Part shown: positions 8,716-15,786 of the stretch, piece by piece
How the letters are laid out: the number at the start of each line of letters is the position of its first letter
Numbering within the stretch: position 1 is the first letter of the stretch
IMG/VR virus record: IMGVR_UViG_3300010354_000348
Coordinates: 1-31,357 of that record
Length of the DNA stretch: 31,357 nucleotides
Direction: 5' to 3' (one strand)
Origin: a virus
Program-made: the position numbers and the translations under genes
Notes under the pieces: generated by a model
The model's input: only the letters and a program-made list of their open reading frames with translations
Told to the model about the DNA's origin: nothing
Database searches by the model: none

Positions 8716-8885
8716 TACTCGTCTCCCTTAGCCGGAGACTCCTGCTCACGATTGTCGGTCTTCTCAATGCAGCCCTGCTCCAGAAGCCACGAGATACTCT
8801 TAGACGGAAGGTCGTTCACGATATCTCCGGGCTCTGCCCTCTTGCCCGCGTAGTCCATTCCAACGAGGACTTTGTAGTTCGCCAT
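8715..8885 (-). CDS. Small head-tail region protein (hypothetical, 56 aa)
   Basis: 56 residues beginning MANYKVLVGMDYAGKRAEPGD, then DLPSKSISWLLEQGCIEK. This short pattern (KVL-G-DY--G-RAEPGD-V-DLP-KS--WLLEQG-IE) recurs in small proteins beside head-tail or tail genes in many phages; no function is established to my knowledge. I chose ATG 8885 because AGGGAG precedes it. A longer reading from a GTG at 8951 would add 22 unlike residues without a ribosome site. This is the first gene of the tail operon after the hairpin at 8981-9021. Confidence 0.7.
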   Translation of the reverse strand: MANYKVLVGMDYAGKRAEPGDIVNDLPSKSISWLLEQGCIEKTDNREQESPAKGDE

Positions 8886-8980
8886 TCCGCTCCCTATGGC
8901 ATGGCAACCCACGCCTCCAAGGGGACGAGCCCACGTCGGGAGCGGGGTCACATGGACACGTTGCTAACGTCATTCTACAC

Positions 8981-9021
8981 GAGAACCCCCACACTCCGAG
9001 GGGTGGAATGTGGGGGTTCTC
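8981..9021 (-). terminator. Strong hairpin, probable terminator of the leader-A cassette
   Basis: Perfect 13-bp inverted repeat GAGAACCCCCACA (8981-8993) / TGTGGGGGTTCTC (9009-9021), with a 15-nt loop that can add three inner pairs. There is no long T tract, as is often the case in GC-rich actinobacterial terminators. It follows the stop at 9063 and separates the accessory cassette from the tail genes. The symmetric stem could work on either strand. Confidence 0.8.
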
Positions 9022-9062
9022 TCCGGGGGGCAGCGAGTCGTTATGGTCGCATAGCCCCGAGC

Positions 9063-9668
9063 CTAGCGATTGCGCTCCCGCCATGCGAGCACGCCGCGCC
9101 GAACGCTGTAGGCGTCGGGCAGGGCGCACATTCCGAGGAGGGCTTCGTGCCCGATGCTGCTGTTTGAGCGGTAGCCAATGACGGGCAGCCACTCCCCTTC
9201 GTGAAGGACCTCACAGTAGGAGGCGTCCACGTAGAACCGCTCGTTGCCGGTCTGGATTCCGAGGCGATACCAGCGGCCCTGACGGTCGCTCTTGTAGCGG
9301 TCGAGGCCCTGCCAGAACACCCGGCCTTCCTTGCCCTTGTGCTTGCGGCCTTCCACGACGCGGACGGTTGCGCCCTTGTTAGCGGCGCGGGCGTTGTAGC
9401 GGTCGAGTTCCTGCCGGATGGATTCCCGGTCGGCAGCCTGAGCCGCTTCGTAGCGGTCGAGAACCTCGTCCGTCGCGTTCAGTGGGGCGGTCAGGGGCCA
9501 CGGGCACGGGAACCGTGTGGTGGCGTATTCGATCCACGTGAACTTGCCGGGGACGGTTTCCACGAGGGCGCTGAAGTCGCTGTCGTGGTAGCCGTTGCGC
9601 TCGCGCATGGCGAGGATGCGGCCTTCGTACTCCACGAGCGGGCTCACGGCTTCCGTTGTGGCGGTCAT
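9063..9668 (-). CDS. Hypothetical protein with KOW-like segment
   Basis: 201 residues; last gene of the cassette led by leader A. The N-terminus contains NGYHDSDFSALVE, a phrase I associate with unassigned actinobacteriophage proteins. The middle (about 65-95) is helical and charged. Residues about 98-155 (GATVRVVEGRKHKGKEGRV, then ...RFYVDASYCEVL) resemble a KOW-type small barrel, as found in NusG and ribosomal proteins that bind RNA or protein. The C-terminal 45 residues are unassigned. The start overlaps the upstream stop by 4 nt (ATGA). An RNA-contacting role is only a possibility. Confidence 0.65.
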   Translation of the reverse strand: MTATTEAVSPLVEYEGRILAMRERNGYHDSDFSALVETVPGKFTWIEYATTRFPCPWPLTAPLNATDEVLDRYEAAQAADRESIRQELDRYNARAANKGATVRVVEGRKHKGKEGRVFWQGLDRYKSDRQGRWYRLGIQTGNERFYVDASYCEVLHEGEWLPVIGYRSNSSIGHEALLGMCALPDAYSVRRGVLAWRERNR

Positions 9669-9850
9669 GCCGACACCTCCAGCGTCTTAAAGGAGCGGCC
9701 CTCGTCGGACGGGTGCCAGTCCCGAACCACGTAGTAGATGCCGTCCTGCTTAATGACCCGATGGTTCATGGGCTCTGCTTCGGCGTACCACGCGCATTCG
9801 CGCTCTGCCGACGCCTTGGTCTTGCGGGTGGTGATGATGGTGGTCTTCAT
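9665..9850 (-). CDS. Hypothetical protein (61 aa), first gene after leader A
   Basis: Begins MKTTIITTRKTKASAERECAW and ends KTLEVSA. A small basic N-terminus is followed by an alternating hydrophobic segment (NHRVIKQDGIYYVVRDW), suggesting a compact beta hairpin fold. GAGAGGGGAGCGCC directly precedes ATG 9850. It overlaps the next gene by 4 nt. Family not recognised. Confidence 0.65.
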   Translation of the reverse strand: MKTTIITTRKTKASAERECAWYAEAEPMNHRVIKQDGIYYVVRDWHPSDEGRSFKTLEVSA

Positions 9851-9925
9851 GGCGCTCCCCTCTCTTGGCTAGGCCCCTCGCCTTGCCGATGCCATAACTG
9901 TAGCACTACGGGGGAGGCGCGTCAA
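9851..9925 (-). promoter_or_regulatory. Leader module A: promoter, 5' hairpin and ribosome site
   Basis: Minus-strand -35 TTGACG (9925-9920), 17-nt spacer with CCTCCCCCGTAGTGC, -10 TACAGT (9902-9897). A hairpin follows 9 nt later: arms GGCAAGGC and GCCTAGCC (9887-9867, one mismatch) around loop GAGGG. AGAGGGGAG then leads to ATG 9850. A GTTACC box (9939-9934) lies 8 nt upstream of the -35, at the same spacing as the first repeat in leader F. One of seven related copies in the window. Confidence 0.8.
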
Positions 9926-9946
9926 GTCTATTTGGTAACGATTGAG

Positions 9947-10573
9947 TCACAGACCCGCGCACCCGATAACGCCCGTCGGGTCATAGAACTGACAGTAGTC
10001 CCGGCAAAACTTCTTCGGCTTCTCCGGCCTAGGCGCATCCCCCATTCCCCGGATCTCCTGCAGCCACTCCAGAGCCGCAAGAGCCTTCGCCTCCGAGTAC
10101 GGCTCCACGTGAGTCACAATGTCCCGGCTTGTGCCGTCCTTCGGAATCGCCACGATGCACACGTCCCGAACCTCATACTTTGTGGACATGAGCCACCCGT
10201 AAACCTGCACCTGATTCACGTACTGATCGGACGGAAAGTAGCCGAGCCCGGACATCTTCGTCGTCTTCCAGTCGATCACCATTCCGCGCTCCACGTCGAA
10301 ACAGTCCACGTGCCCGGTCATCCCATCGCGGGTAACGGCGGTTTCGAGGAGGAACCGCTTGTCCGACTTCAGCCGGGATTCGATCCACGTATGGGTTGCC
10401 GTGCCGATGCTTGCGGCGAGCCGCTCCGTGCCCGGATTCGTGGTCGGCGTCCCCTGAATCCGGTGCCAGACCTTCCGGCGGCAGCCCCCGAGTTCGCTAG
10501 GTCCTATCTCACGTTGCCTGTCGCGGCGCGTGCGGGCCCGAAACAGTAGGTCGCGCACCTCGTCAGGGGTCAC
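9947..10573 (-). CDS. Cas4-like PD-(D/E)XK exonuclease with Fe-S cysteines
   Basis: 208 residues. Features in order: PSELGGCRRKVWHR with Cys31; GTATH (57-61); GHVDCF with Asp90; VIDWKTTK giving the D-x-K catalytic pair (Asp101, Lys103); NQVQVYGW (Q motif); and a C-terminal FCRDYCQFYDPTGVIGC with Cys190, Cys194 and Cys205. One early and three late cysteines holding a 4Fe-4S cluster around a RecB-like nuclease core define Cas4-type exonucleases, which act on single-stranded DNA ends. Actinobacteriophages often carry one for recombination or repair. There is no CRISPR context here. The start is GTG 10573, overlapping the stop of the zinc ribbon gene (GTGA). Confidence 0.88.
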   Translation of the reverse strand: MTPDEVRDLLFRARTRRDRQREIGPSELGGCRRKVWHRIQGTPTTNPGTERLAASIGTATHTWIESRLKSDKRFLLETAVTRDGMTGHVDCFDVERGMVIDWKTTKMSGLGYFPSDQYVNQVQVYGWLMSTKYEVRDVCIVAIPKDGTSRDIVTHVEPYSEAKALAALEWLQEIRGMGDAPRPEKPKKFCRDYCQFYDPTGVIGCAGL

Positions 10574-10692
10574 CGGATTAGGGCCTCTCCGTGGCTCTCA
10601 GGGGCAAGGAGGACGGCGGAGCAGCAGAGGCAGCGGCCTTCCTCTACGTTGCCGTGCTCTCCTTCGCGGCACCGCAGGCAGGTTCCCGGCAT
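10570..10692 (-). CDS. Mini zinc-ribbon-like protein (40 aa)
   Basis: A short gene in the cassette led by leader B. ATG 10692 follows AGGAGGGGTC, a strong ribosome site, and the stop overlaps the GTG of the Cas4-like nuclease by 4 nt. The product has CLRC at 5-8 and CLCC at 21-24, spaced as in a small zinc knuckle. I know of no named family for it. Coupling to the nuclease gene is seen; a shared function is inferred. Confidence 0.65.
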   Translation of the reverse strand: MPGTCLRCREGEHGNVEEGRCLCCSAVLLAPESHGEALIR

Positions 10693-10700
10693 GACCCCTC

Positions 10701-10961
10701 CTAGAGATTCCGGTAGTTACGGATATGCCTCTTAATCTTGTTCACCGCAGGGCAGTCATAGGTGTCGAACTCCAGCCGGGTGTCGTCCGCGAGATAGCCC
10801 ATTTTGCAGAGCCGGTCTATGAACTCCTCCCAGTCGATTGCCTCATCGCTGTCGAACCACCCGTCGTAGACCTCTTCGGCAAGGCCGAGCATTTCGTCGG
10901 TTATGTCTGCCGCGTCATGCGGTTCGACGTAGGTCACGCCGTTATGGACGTAGGTCTTCAT
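10701..10961 (-). CDS. Hypothetical acidic protein (86 aa)
   Basis: Begins MKTYVHNGVTYVEPHDAADI. The middle is strongly acidic (EEVYDGWFDSDEAIDWEEF) and the end basic (NKIKRHIRNYRNL). It reads as a small alpha/beta protein of unknown family. I chose ATG 10961 because it overlaps the preceding stop by 4 nt (ATGA); a longer reading to 11114 overlaps the upstream gene and has an unlike, arginine- and proline-rich extension. Confidence 0.7.
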   Translation of the reverse strand: MKTYVHNGVTYVEPHDAADITDEMLGLAEEVYDGWFDSDEAIDWEEFIDRLCKMGYLADDTRLEFDTYDCPAVNKIKRHIRNYRNL

Positions 10962-11131
10962 CGGATCACCACCATGGGCTCGACAGGGGCCTTCGGCCCG
11001 TGGACCTTGTGGAATGGGACCCATTGCCCGCCGATCAGGTAGGCGGTTAGGGAGACGGCCTCGACAGTGCCGAGGTCGGTTGCTGTGCCGGAGCGCAGCG
11101 GGTAGTTGTCCCACGTGTGGGTGGTGGTCAT
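10958..11131 (-). CDS. Hypothetical protein (57 aa), first gene after leader B
   Basis: Begins MTTTHTWDNYPLRSG and continues TVEAVSLTAYLIGGQWVPFHK, probably a few beta strands. ATG 11131 is preceded by AAGGGGGCCCC, the ribosome-site end of leader B, which makes the longer reading from 11215 (running through the promoter) untenable. The stop overlaps the next ATG by 4 nt. Function unknown. Confidence 0.65.
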   Translation of the reverse strand: MTTTHTWDNYPLRSGTATDLGTVEAVSLTAYLIGGQWVPFHKVHGPKAPVEPMVVIR

Positions 11132-11209
11132 GGGGCCCCCTTCGGGGTCGGGTCCGTCCCTCGCGGACCGTGCAGACACAACGTTAGCGCCACTATCCCG
11201 TCGTGTCAA
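11132..11209 (-). promoter_or_regulatory. Leader module B: promoter, 5' hairpin and ribosome site
   Basis: -35 TTGACA (11209-11204), 17-nt spacer, -10 TAACGT (11186-11181). Perfect 6-bp hairpin GGTCCG/CGGACC (11169-11151) with loop CGAGGGA. AAGGGGG lies before ATG 11131. This is the only copy whose spacer lacks the CCCCCGT box. An A6CT5 tract (11220-11231) just upstream could act as an UP element. Confidence 0.75.
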
Positions 11210-11229
11210 GCCCATTTAGAAAAAACTTT

Positions 11230-11778
11230 TTAAGTCACTCCGCCCGAGTTAATCCCCTCAGTCACGAGGTCATACTGAGAAGGCTCATCCTCTGACCAAC
11301 CGAGGTTCATGTGACAGTTCGTGGACTGATTGCTCGTGTTGTAGAACGTCATGCCGTAACTTGTCTCGTTACGAAGAATATGCACCTTTATGGACGAGAT
11401 CGTCCCTCCAGCCTTCGTGCCAGACGGGAGAAACTCGGACGCGATCGAAACGCCCCCACTGATTCCCGAAGCGGCTGATAGGACGCTTACCGCAGAATCC
11501 GGGTACTGCCGATTCAGGTTCCTTGGGATGATTGGGGTGCCAAACTTCGTGTAGGTGGGGCCCTCGATCAGACTGGCTTTAATGGTCCCCGCGTCGCTCG
11601 TGATGTCATAGAACTCAAACTGAACACTCTTACCATTCGTCTCCAGCACGAACGAAACAGACGAAGTGGCGGGAATAGTGAAGAACTCCGACATGAGATA
11701 AACCAGTCCCCGCTTCGCGAGGTCACTGCCTTCAGTGGACAGTTCAGCGTAAGCACGCTTCTGCCAGTAGTTCGCCAT
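11230..11778 (-). CDS. Probable phage structural protein (182 aa)
   Basis: Begins MANYWQKRAYAELSTEGSDLAKRG. The remainder is beta-rich with few charges: FFTIPATSSVSFVLETNGKSVQFEFYDITSDAG and KASLIEGPTYTKFGTPII, ending in a polar segment rich in Asn, Ser and Gly. The composition is that of phage head or tail decoration proteins rather than enzymes. It follows the glycosyltransferase and methyltransferase and could be their target, but that is conjecture. The stop (TAA 11232-11230) lies within an A/T tract immediately before leader B. Family not recognised with certainty. Confidence 0.55.
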   Translation of the reverse strand: MANYWQKRAYAELSTEGSDLAKRGLVYLMSEFFTIPATSSVSFVLETNGKSVQFEFYDITSDAGTIKASLIEGPTYTKFGTPIIPRNLNRQYPDSAVSVLSAASGISGGVSIASEFLPSGTKAGGTISSIKVHILRNETSYGMTFYNTSNQSTNCHMNLGWSEDEPSQYDLVTEGINSGGVT

Positions 11779-11787
11779 ACCCCCATT

Positions 11788-12387
11788 CTAAGTGATGACG
11801 CGCCGCACTCCAGCCGCGATTAACTCCTCGTCGGGGATCACGTCACAGAAGTTGCCGACGAGGATTTCCAGATATGGCATGACGCGGGGGTTCCGCTTCT
11901 CCACGACGGCGATATGTGGGAACACGGTAACGTGCATGATCTCCTCCCCCGGCAGCCACGAATCCCGATCCTCCGCGACATCCCTTACAAGAGTCACGAC
12001 CTGTTCCACGTCGTACCCCTCGAAAAACATTCGGCCCCCTAGAGTGAGAAAAGGCCATAGGTGCGGGGTCATCGTGCCCGTCGAATCGACAATCAGGTCG
12101 AACCACTCATGCCGAAACTCGCCCCGAACCCATCCATCGTCCGTCACATCCCCAATGCGCACATCTAGCCCTAGCGTCGCGCACGCCGGATTCACGTCTA
12201 CCCCGACGATCTCAGACCCCTCCGGCAGGACCGACTTCCACACTTCCATCGCCCCACCGTTCTCGACCCCGGCGATCAGCAAACGGACAGGCTCCTTAGG
12301 CAGGCTCCGATCGAACGCATGTACGACCACTTCGTAATGACGAGAACCGAGGCCCGCATGAGTCAGCCAAGCATCGCGGTATCCCAT
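11788..12387 (-). CDS. Class I SAM-dependent methyltransferase-like protein
   Basis: 199 residues. VRLLIAGVENGGAMEVW (motif I, glycine-rich loop), EIVGVDVNP (motif II, acidic residue that binds the ribose), LDVRIGDVTD (motif III) and FDLIVDSTG with a following LTLGGRMFFEGY make a Rossmann methyltransferase fold. The phrase GVENGGAMEVWKSVLPEGSEIVGVD resembles the CmcI/macrocin O-methyltransferase group, which act on sugars and small molecules. The gene overlaps the glycosyltransferase by 25 nt, so a sugar substrate is plausible. A DNA substrate is less likely because no NPPY-type motif is present. Confidence 0.7.
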   Translation of the reverse strand: MGYRDAWLTHAGLGSRHYEVVVHAFDRSLPKEPVRLLIAGVENGGAMEVWKSVLPEGSEIVGVDVNPACATLGLDVRIGDVTDDGWVRGEFRHEWFDLIVDSTGTMTPHLWPFLTLGGRMFFEGYDVEQVVTLVRDVAEDRDSWLPGEEIMHVTVFPHIAVVEKRNPRVMPYLEILVGNFCDVIPDEELIAAGVRRVIT

Positions 12388-13415
12388 TCGGGCCCCCTCA
12401 CGTCCATACTGAACTGGCTTATAACGATGTCGCGCTGACGTGCAGCCTCCGCACGTCGAATGTCCGGGTCGAGGAGTTCAGTCGCGTGGTCCCGCCACTC
12501 GTCCGGCGTTTCGGCGAGCCTCCCTACCCCAGCCTCATGCAACAGCCGGTATTCCTCCGTGGGCGTCGCGATAAACGGGATACCCGCAGCCGCATACTCC
12601 AGCCCCTTCAAATACGACTTTGCCTCGTTAAACGGGGTCCGGGTCAGCGGCACGAGCCCTACATGGAACTGTGAGAGCAGATTCGGGTAGAGGGCTATCG
12701 GATGCATCACTGTCGTTTGGACGCGCTGTAGGCCCGCTCTGACCCCGAAATGGTGCGGATCTCCGGGGATATGGCCCGAATGGTGGATCGTGATTCCGTG
12801 ATCCTTCGAGAAGGCGGGTAACCACTCCCGTAGTAACTCGATGTCTCCTGATCTCCACCATGTCCCGCCGACCCATCCGACTTTAGGGACCTCAGGCTGT
12901 TCGATAGGGGAGTAACGCTCCACATCTAGCGCATTACGAATCACCCTGACATCGCGGCACCGTCTGGCATAGAAGTCGCCGAGGAACGCGGTCGATACGG
13001 TCACGGTGTCAGCGACTCGAATCCCGATCTCGTAATAGGCGCGATTGTTCTCCGGGTTCGTGTGCGGATTTGTCGAGTGAAAGGCGACATTTTCTTCGTG
13101 GAGCCCGTAGTGGAAATCGTCAATATCGACAATGATCCGTTCTCCACGTGCCTGCATCTTCCGAAACATATCTGGCACGATTTGGTGCATCATCAGTTTA
13201 AAGACGCTTACGTCCCAATGGATTAACATGCCGTCTTCATGCAGTACGCCGATTCCCACCTCCGGGGCAACAGCGGGCATCCCAACGGATACTTCCCACC
13301 CGCGTTTGTGGATCTCGCGGGCAGGGAGAACGCATCTGTAGTACGCGCAGCCATTAGGTTGCGGAGGGTCGCTCTTTTGGTCGAAATCACCCGTTATGAA
13401 GGCCACGCTGGGCAC
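12363..13415 (-). CDS. Glycosyltransferase, GT4-like (GT-B fold)
   Basis: 350 residues from GTG 13415, chosen because GGAGG lies 6 nt upstream; an ATG at 13448 would add 11 residues. The N-terminal Rossmann half starts VAFITGDFD. The linker region has the GT4 phrase VIRNALDVERYSP. The second half carries GWVGG and FNEAKSYLKGLEYAAAGIPFIATPTEEYR, the GT4 nucleotide-sugar signature with the Lys and two Glu positions. Likely role: transfer of a sugar onto a virion protein, the host envelope or modified DNA. The position between head-tail genes and tail genes favours a virion or envelope target. It overlaps genes on both sides by 25-29 nt. Confidence 0.85.
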   Translation of the reverse strand: MPSVAFITGDFDQKSDPPQPNGCAYYRCVLPAREIHKRGWEVSVGMPAVAPEVGIGVLHEDGMLIHWDVSVFKLMMHQIVPDMFRKMQARGERIIVDIDDFHYGLHEENVAFHSTNPHTNPENNRAYYEIGIRVADTVTVSTAFLGDFYARRCRDVRVIRNALDVERYSPIEQPEVPKVGWVGGTWWRSGDIELLREWLPAFSKDHGITIHHSGHIPGDPHHFGVRAGLQRVQTTVMHPIALYPNLLSQFHVGLVPLTRTPFNEAKSYLKGLEYAAAGIPFIATPTEEYRLLHEAGVGRLAETPDEWRDHATELLDPDIRRAEAARQRDIVISQFSMDVRGPEWDTAMLG

Positions 13416-13689
13416 GCTCCACCTCCACCATATGAAGGGTGAGCGCATAACCGAGGATGTCCACTACGGTGTCAGGCTTCGGCTTGTGGACTTGCCTCGC
13501 GATCTTCATGCCGATCATGCAGAGGCTTACCTGTTCGGCGGTGACTGGACTGTCAAGGATGACTGACCAAATGCGGGCGGCGCGGTCAAGATTATCGAGG
13601 GGGTGACCGTATTCGTCTTGCCGGTCACCGGAGACGAGTCGGGCGGCGTAAGCGGCAATGTCCTCTGGTTGCATGTTCAGATATCCCAC
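13387..13689 (-). CDS. DUF6378-like protein (100 aa)
   Basis: From GTG 13689, behind GAGGGGAGACAC. The core reads AARLVSGDRQDEYGHPLDNLDRAARIW, then MIGMKIARQVHKPKPDTVVDILGYA. This GDR--YG-P--N---A-IW ... M--KIAR----PK-D--VD--GYA pattern is a conserved domain (DUF6378 type) found in many phages. It is alpha-helical, with conserved Asp, His and Lys residues suggestive of nucleotide binding, reminiscent of all-alpha NTP pyrophosphohydrolases; that link is from pattern only. It overlaps the glycosyltransferase by 29 nt. Confidence 0.75.
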   Translation of the reverse strand: MGYLNMQPEDIAAYAARLVSGDRQDEYGHPLDNLDRAARIWSVILDSPVTAEQVSLCMIGMKIARQVHKPKPDTVVDILGYALTLHMVEVERAQRGLHNG

Positions 13690-13699
13690 GTGTCTCCCC

Positions 13700-14863
13700 T
13701 CAGAGAATCGCGATGTCCGTTGCTCGCTGGCCTTCAGCCATGACGAAAGTGAGCATACCCGGCTCACTCTGTTCTCCAGTGGATACGCGCCAGTATTCGG
13801 AGCCACCGTCCATTGCGGGTGCCTGCATCCATAGGCAGGAGCCCCAATCGGCTACCCGAAAATGGTGATAATGCCCGGTTACCAGAATATCCGCGTCGCC
13901 GATCGGTTGCCGACCGGCAGCCTGCTTCTCCCACCACTGCCGGAGTTTCTGCTCCGCGTTTGCTCCTGAGCGGGTGACGTGCCCGTGAGTGATCCCGAGA
14001 ATCCATCCGGCGGACGGGATAGTCACGGTCAGATTGTCGCGGGCGATCACGAAACGGACGTGCCCGTAGGCGGCAGGATTCGCGGCGAGGATCTCCGAGA
14101 CCTGTTCCACAATGGCGAGATCCTCATTGTCGTGGACTCCGGTGAACGCCTTCCCCGTGCTCCGATTCTCTCCATGATTGCCGCCGACGGCAGCGACGGT
14201 GACCGATTCGAAGAGGGGGGCCCACTTCTGGAGGGAGTCAGCGAGAAGCCGACGGGTCACCTTTACCTGATCTCGGCGGTCCAGTTCGACGGAGAATGTC
14301 TGTGACGGGTAGTGGCCCATGCAGCCTTCGACGGAATCACCAACCCACAGGACGTTCAGTGAGGACACTTCTCGCCCGATCTTCCTAAGGTCGCGGACGC
14401 GGTGGATAACAGCGTCACGGGCTTCCACGATCCTTCGAATCGTGCCGTCCAGCCCGTCTCCGTCGCTCTTCCCAATCTGCCAGTCCCCGAGGACCACGTT
14501 CAGGGTCGCGGTCCCTGTCCACGTCTGCTTCTTAGGCTTGTGCCTGAGGGCGTCTTTAATGAGGTCTTCGTAGTCGGCGGGGGAGTGAACGCGGCGAACG
14601 ACTCGCGCTTTCCACTGCCGATTCAGGAGCCCGTCGGCTCCGCCCCACGAGTTAAAGAGGACCGGCTCAACAATCTGGTACAGGTTCGGGTCGAGGTCCC
14701 ACGCTTTCAGGATCTCTTCCCAACGGGGGTCGCCGTGTACGGCGTCTGTGGTGATCGTGCCTTCCGACCCGAGCCATTCGACTCCCGGCGACCACTTACG
14801 CTTCCGCGCAGTCAGTTCATCGGATGCTTGAATGGCCTTCAGGAACTCATCTCGAAGGCTCAT
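13700..14863 (-). CDS. Calcineurin-like metallophosphoesterase
   Basis: 387 residues. The metallophosphoesterase motifs appear in order: LGDWQIGK (125-132; Gln where the common GDxHxG has His), VGDSVEG (174-180), GGNHGE (227-232), GITHGH (291-296) and GHYHH (330-334). The first 110 residues are a helical N-terminal region with EWLGSEGTIT and PRWEEILKAWDLDPN. Proteins of this layout are frequent in actinobacteriophages as phosphoesterases or putative nucleases; the substrate is not known. ATG 14863 lies next to the Com-like gene stop, so the two are likely co-translated. Confidence 0.85.
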   Translation of the reverse strand: MSLRDEFLKAIQASDELTARKRKWSPGVEWLGSEGTITTDAVHGDPRWEEILKAWDLDPNLYQIVEPVLFNSWGGADGLLNRQWKARVVRRVHSPADYEDLIKDALRHKPKKQTWTGTATLNVVLGDWQIGKSDGDGLDGTIRRIVEARDAVIHRVRDLRKIGREVSSLNVLWVGDSVEGCMGHYPSQTFSVELDRRDQVKVTRRLLADSLQKWAPLFESVTVAAVGGNHGENRSTGKAFTGVHDNEDLAIVEQVSEILAANPAAYGHVRFVIARDNLTVTIPSAGWILGITHGHVTRSGANAEQKLRQWWEKQAAGRQPIGDADILVTGHYHHFRVADWGSCLWMQAPAMDGGSEYWRVSTGEQSEPGMLTFVMAEGQRATDIAIL

Positions 14864-14864
14864 G

Positions 14865-15002
14865 TCACTCCTGCTGATTCGCTGCCTTGCATCGGGTACA
14901 GGTGATCCGCCACGGGGCGGTTACCAGTTCGGCGAGGAGTTTGTTGCATCGCCAGCATCGGGGGCGTTCAACAGTTTTCTCTCCTCGCCCATAAGCATCC
15001 AT
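14865..15002 (-). CDS. Com-like zinc ribbon, putative translational regulator
   Basis: 45 residues. The core CWRCNKLLAEL...ITCTRCKAAN (Cys16, Cys19, Cys35, Cys38) follows the Mu Com family pattern C--CNKLL-------I-C-RC---N. In Mu, Com is an RNA-binding protein that opens a structure in the mom mRNA so that Mom can be translated. ATG 15002 overlaps the stop of the upstream tail-terminator gene (TAATG), and the stop ends one base before the metallophosphoesterase ATG. I see no mom-like gene in the window, so the target here is unknown. The alternative is a generic zinc ribbon. Confidence 0.75.
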   Translation of the reverse strand: MDAYGRGEKTVERPRCWRCNKLLAELVTAPWRITCTRCKAANQQE

Positions 15003-15394
15003 TATCGCTCCTGCACCACCTGTAACGATAGCGTGAAGCGGGGGCGGTCATTCTCGTCCGTCCCGAGCGCGTTAATTGAGGAAATCTGATTCACCCTTAG
15101 GAAGCGGACGCCGGAGATTGTCTCGTCAGTGATTCCGGTCAGGCTGTCCCGAACGTCAGCGATGAGATCCCGCGCCGTCGGGTAGTCGTTCCTGCCAGCC
15201 CGGACAAGGACCTGAACCGATGGGCGTTCGAGTGTCGCGGCATTGTTCCGCATGACCTCTAGCGGGGCGGCACCCGCGTATTCATAGAGAGCAACGCACG
15301 TATCCGGGGTAGCGGGCATGATCCCAATGAACAGGTTCGTTCCAGTAACGGCGACTGAGGCGCTGTTTAACTTGTCGGCGAGAGCCTCCAGCAT
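15002..15394 (-). CDS. Tail terminator / minor capsid protein
   Basis: 130 residues, the last of four connector genes. It begins MLEALADKLNSASVAVTGTNLF. The core VALYEYAGAAPLEVM...RPSVQVLVRAGRNDYPTARDLIADVRDSLTG is the pattern of phage minor capsid / tail terminator proteins (an alpha/beta fold that caps the tail tube and meets the head). The alternating strand at the end (RPRFTLSLQVVQE) fits. Start ATG 15394 overlaps the preceding stop by one base. Confidence 0.8.
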   Translation of the reverse strand: MLEALADKLNSASVAVTGTNLFIGIMPATPDTCVALYEYAGAAPLEVMRNNAATLERPSVQVLVRAGRNDYPTARDLIADVRDSLTGITDETISGVRFLRVNQISSINALGTDENDRPRFTLSLQVVQER

Positions 15395-15786
15395 TACAGC
15401 CTCCTCAGGTAGGTTATGAATTGCTCCGCGACTGCCCGGAAGAACTTGTCCTCAGCGGCCTTCACGGGGATCTCTAGGTACTTGTACGTCTTGCCGGGGC
15501 CATGTTGCGCGTCGGGGTCCTCGTGGACGATGCCCGCGTAAGGCGCTGCAGGGCCACCGTAACCGATTGTGACCTCGATCCCGTTCGGGGTGATGACGGG
15601 CATCTCGACACGGCCCGAGGTCTTCAGGGCTCCCGTGTCCACGGGTACGATCTTCTTCGACTCGTTCATGATTCTCTGAGCCTCTGCCCGCATGGTATCC
15701 GCGTAGATACGCTTCTGGTCATCGCTCGCCTTCGCAAGCAGCGACTGCATCCGTTCGAGGCCGACGATCTGCATTTCGATCTTCAC
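15394..15786 (-). CDS. HK97 gp10-like head-tail joining protein
   Basis: 130 residues. An N-terminal helix (GLERMQSLLAKASDDQKRIYADTMRAEAQRIMNESKKIVPVDTGAL) ends in the signature VPVDTGALKTSG, followed by beta strands with GYGGPAAPYAGIVHE. Both elements are diagnostic of the HK97 gp10 family, which takes part in joining tail to head. Third of the connector genes, overlapping the head-closure gene by 4 nt. Confidence 0.88.
   Translation of the reverse strand: MKIEMQIVGLERMQSLLAKASDDQKRIYADTMRAEAQRIMNESKKIVPVDTGALKTSGRVEMPVITPNGIEVTIGYGGPAAPYAGIVHEDPDAQHGPGKTYKYLEIPVKAAEDKFFRAVAEQFITYLRRL

Noticed and set aside
8886-8951. Longer N-terminus for the 56-residue gene from GTG 8951.
   Set aside because: No ribosome site is present at that GTG, the extra residues do not resemble the family, and AGGGAG supports ATG 8885.
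9947-10573. Cas4-like protein as sign of a CRISPR system.
   Set aside because: No repeat-spacer array, cas1 or cas2 is present. Free-standing Cas4-like nucleases are common in phages.
11788-12387. Methyltransferase as a DNA adenine or cytosine methylase.
   Set aside because: No NPPY, DPPY or PCQ motif. The motifs seen fit a sugar or small-molecule O-methyltransferase group better.
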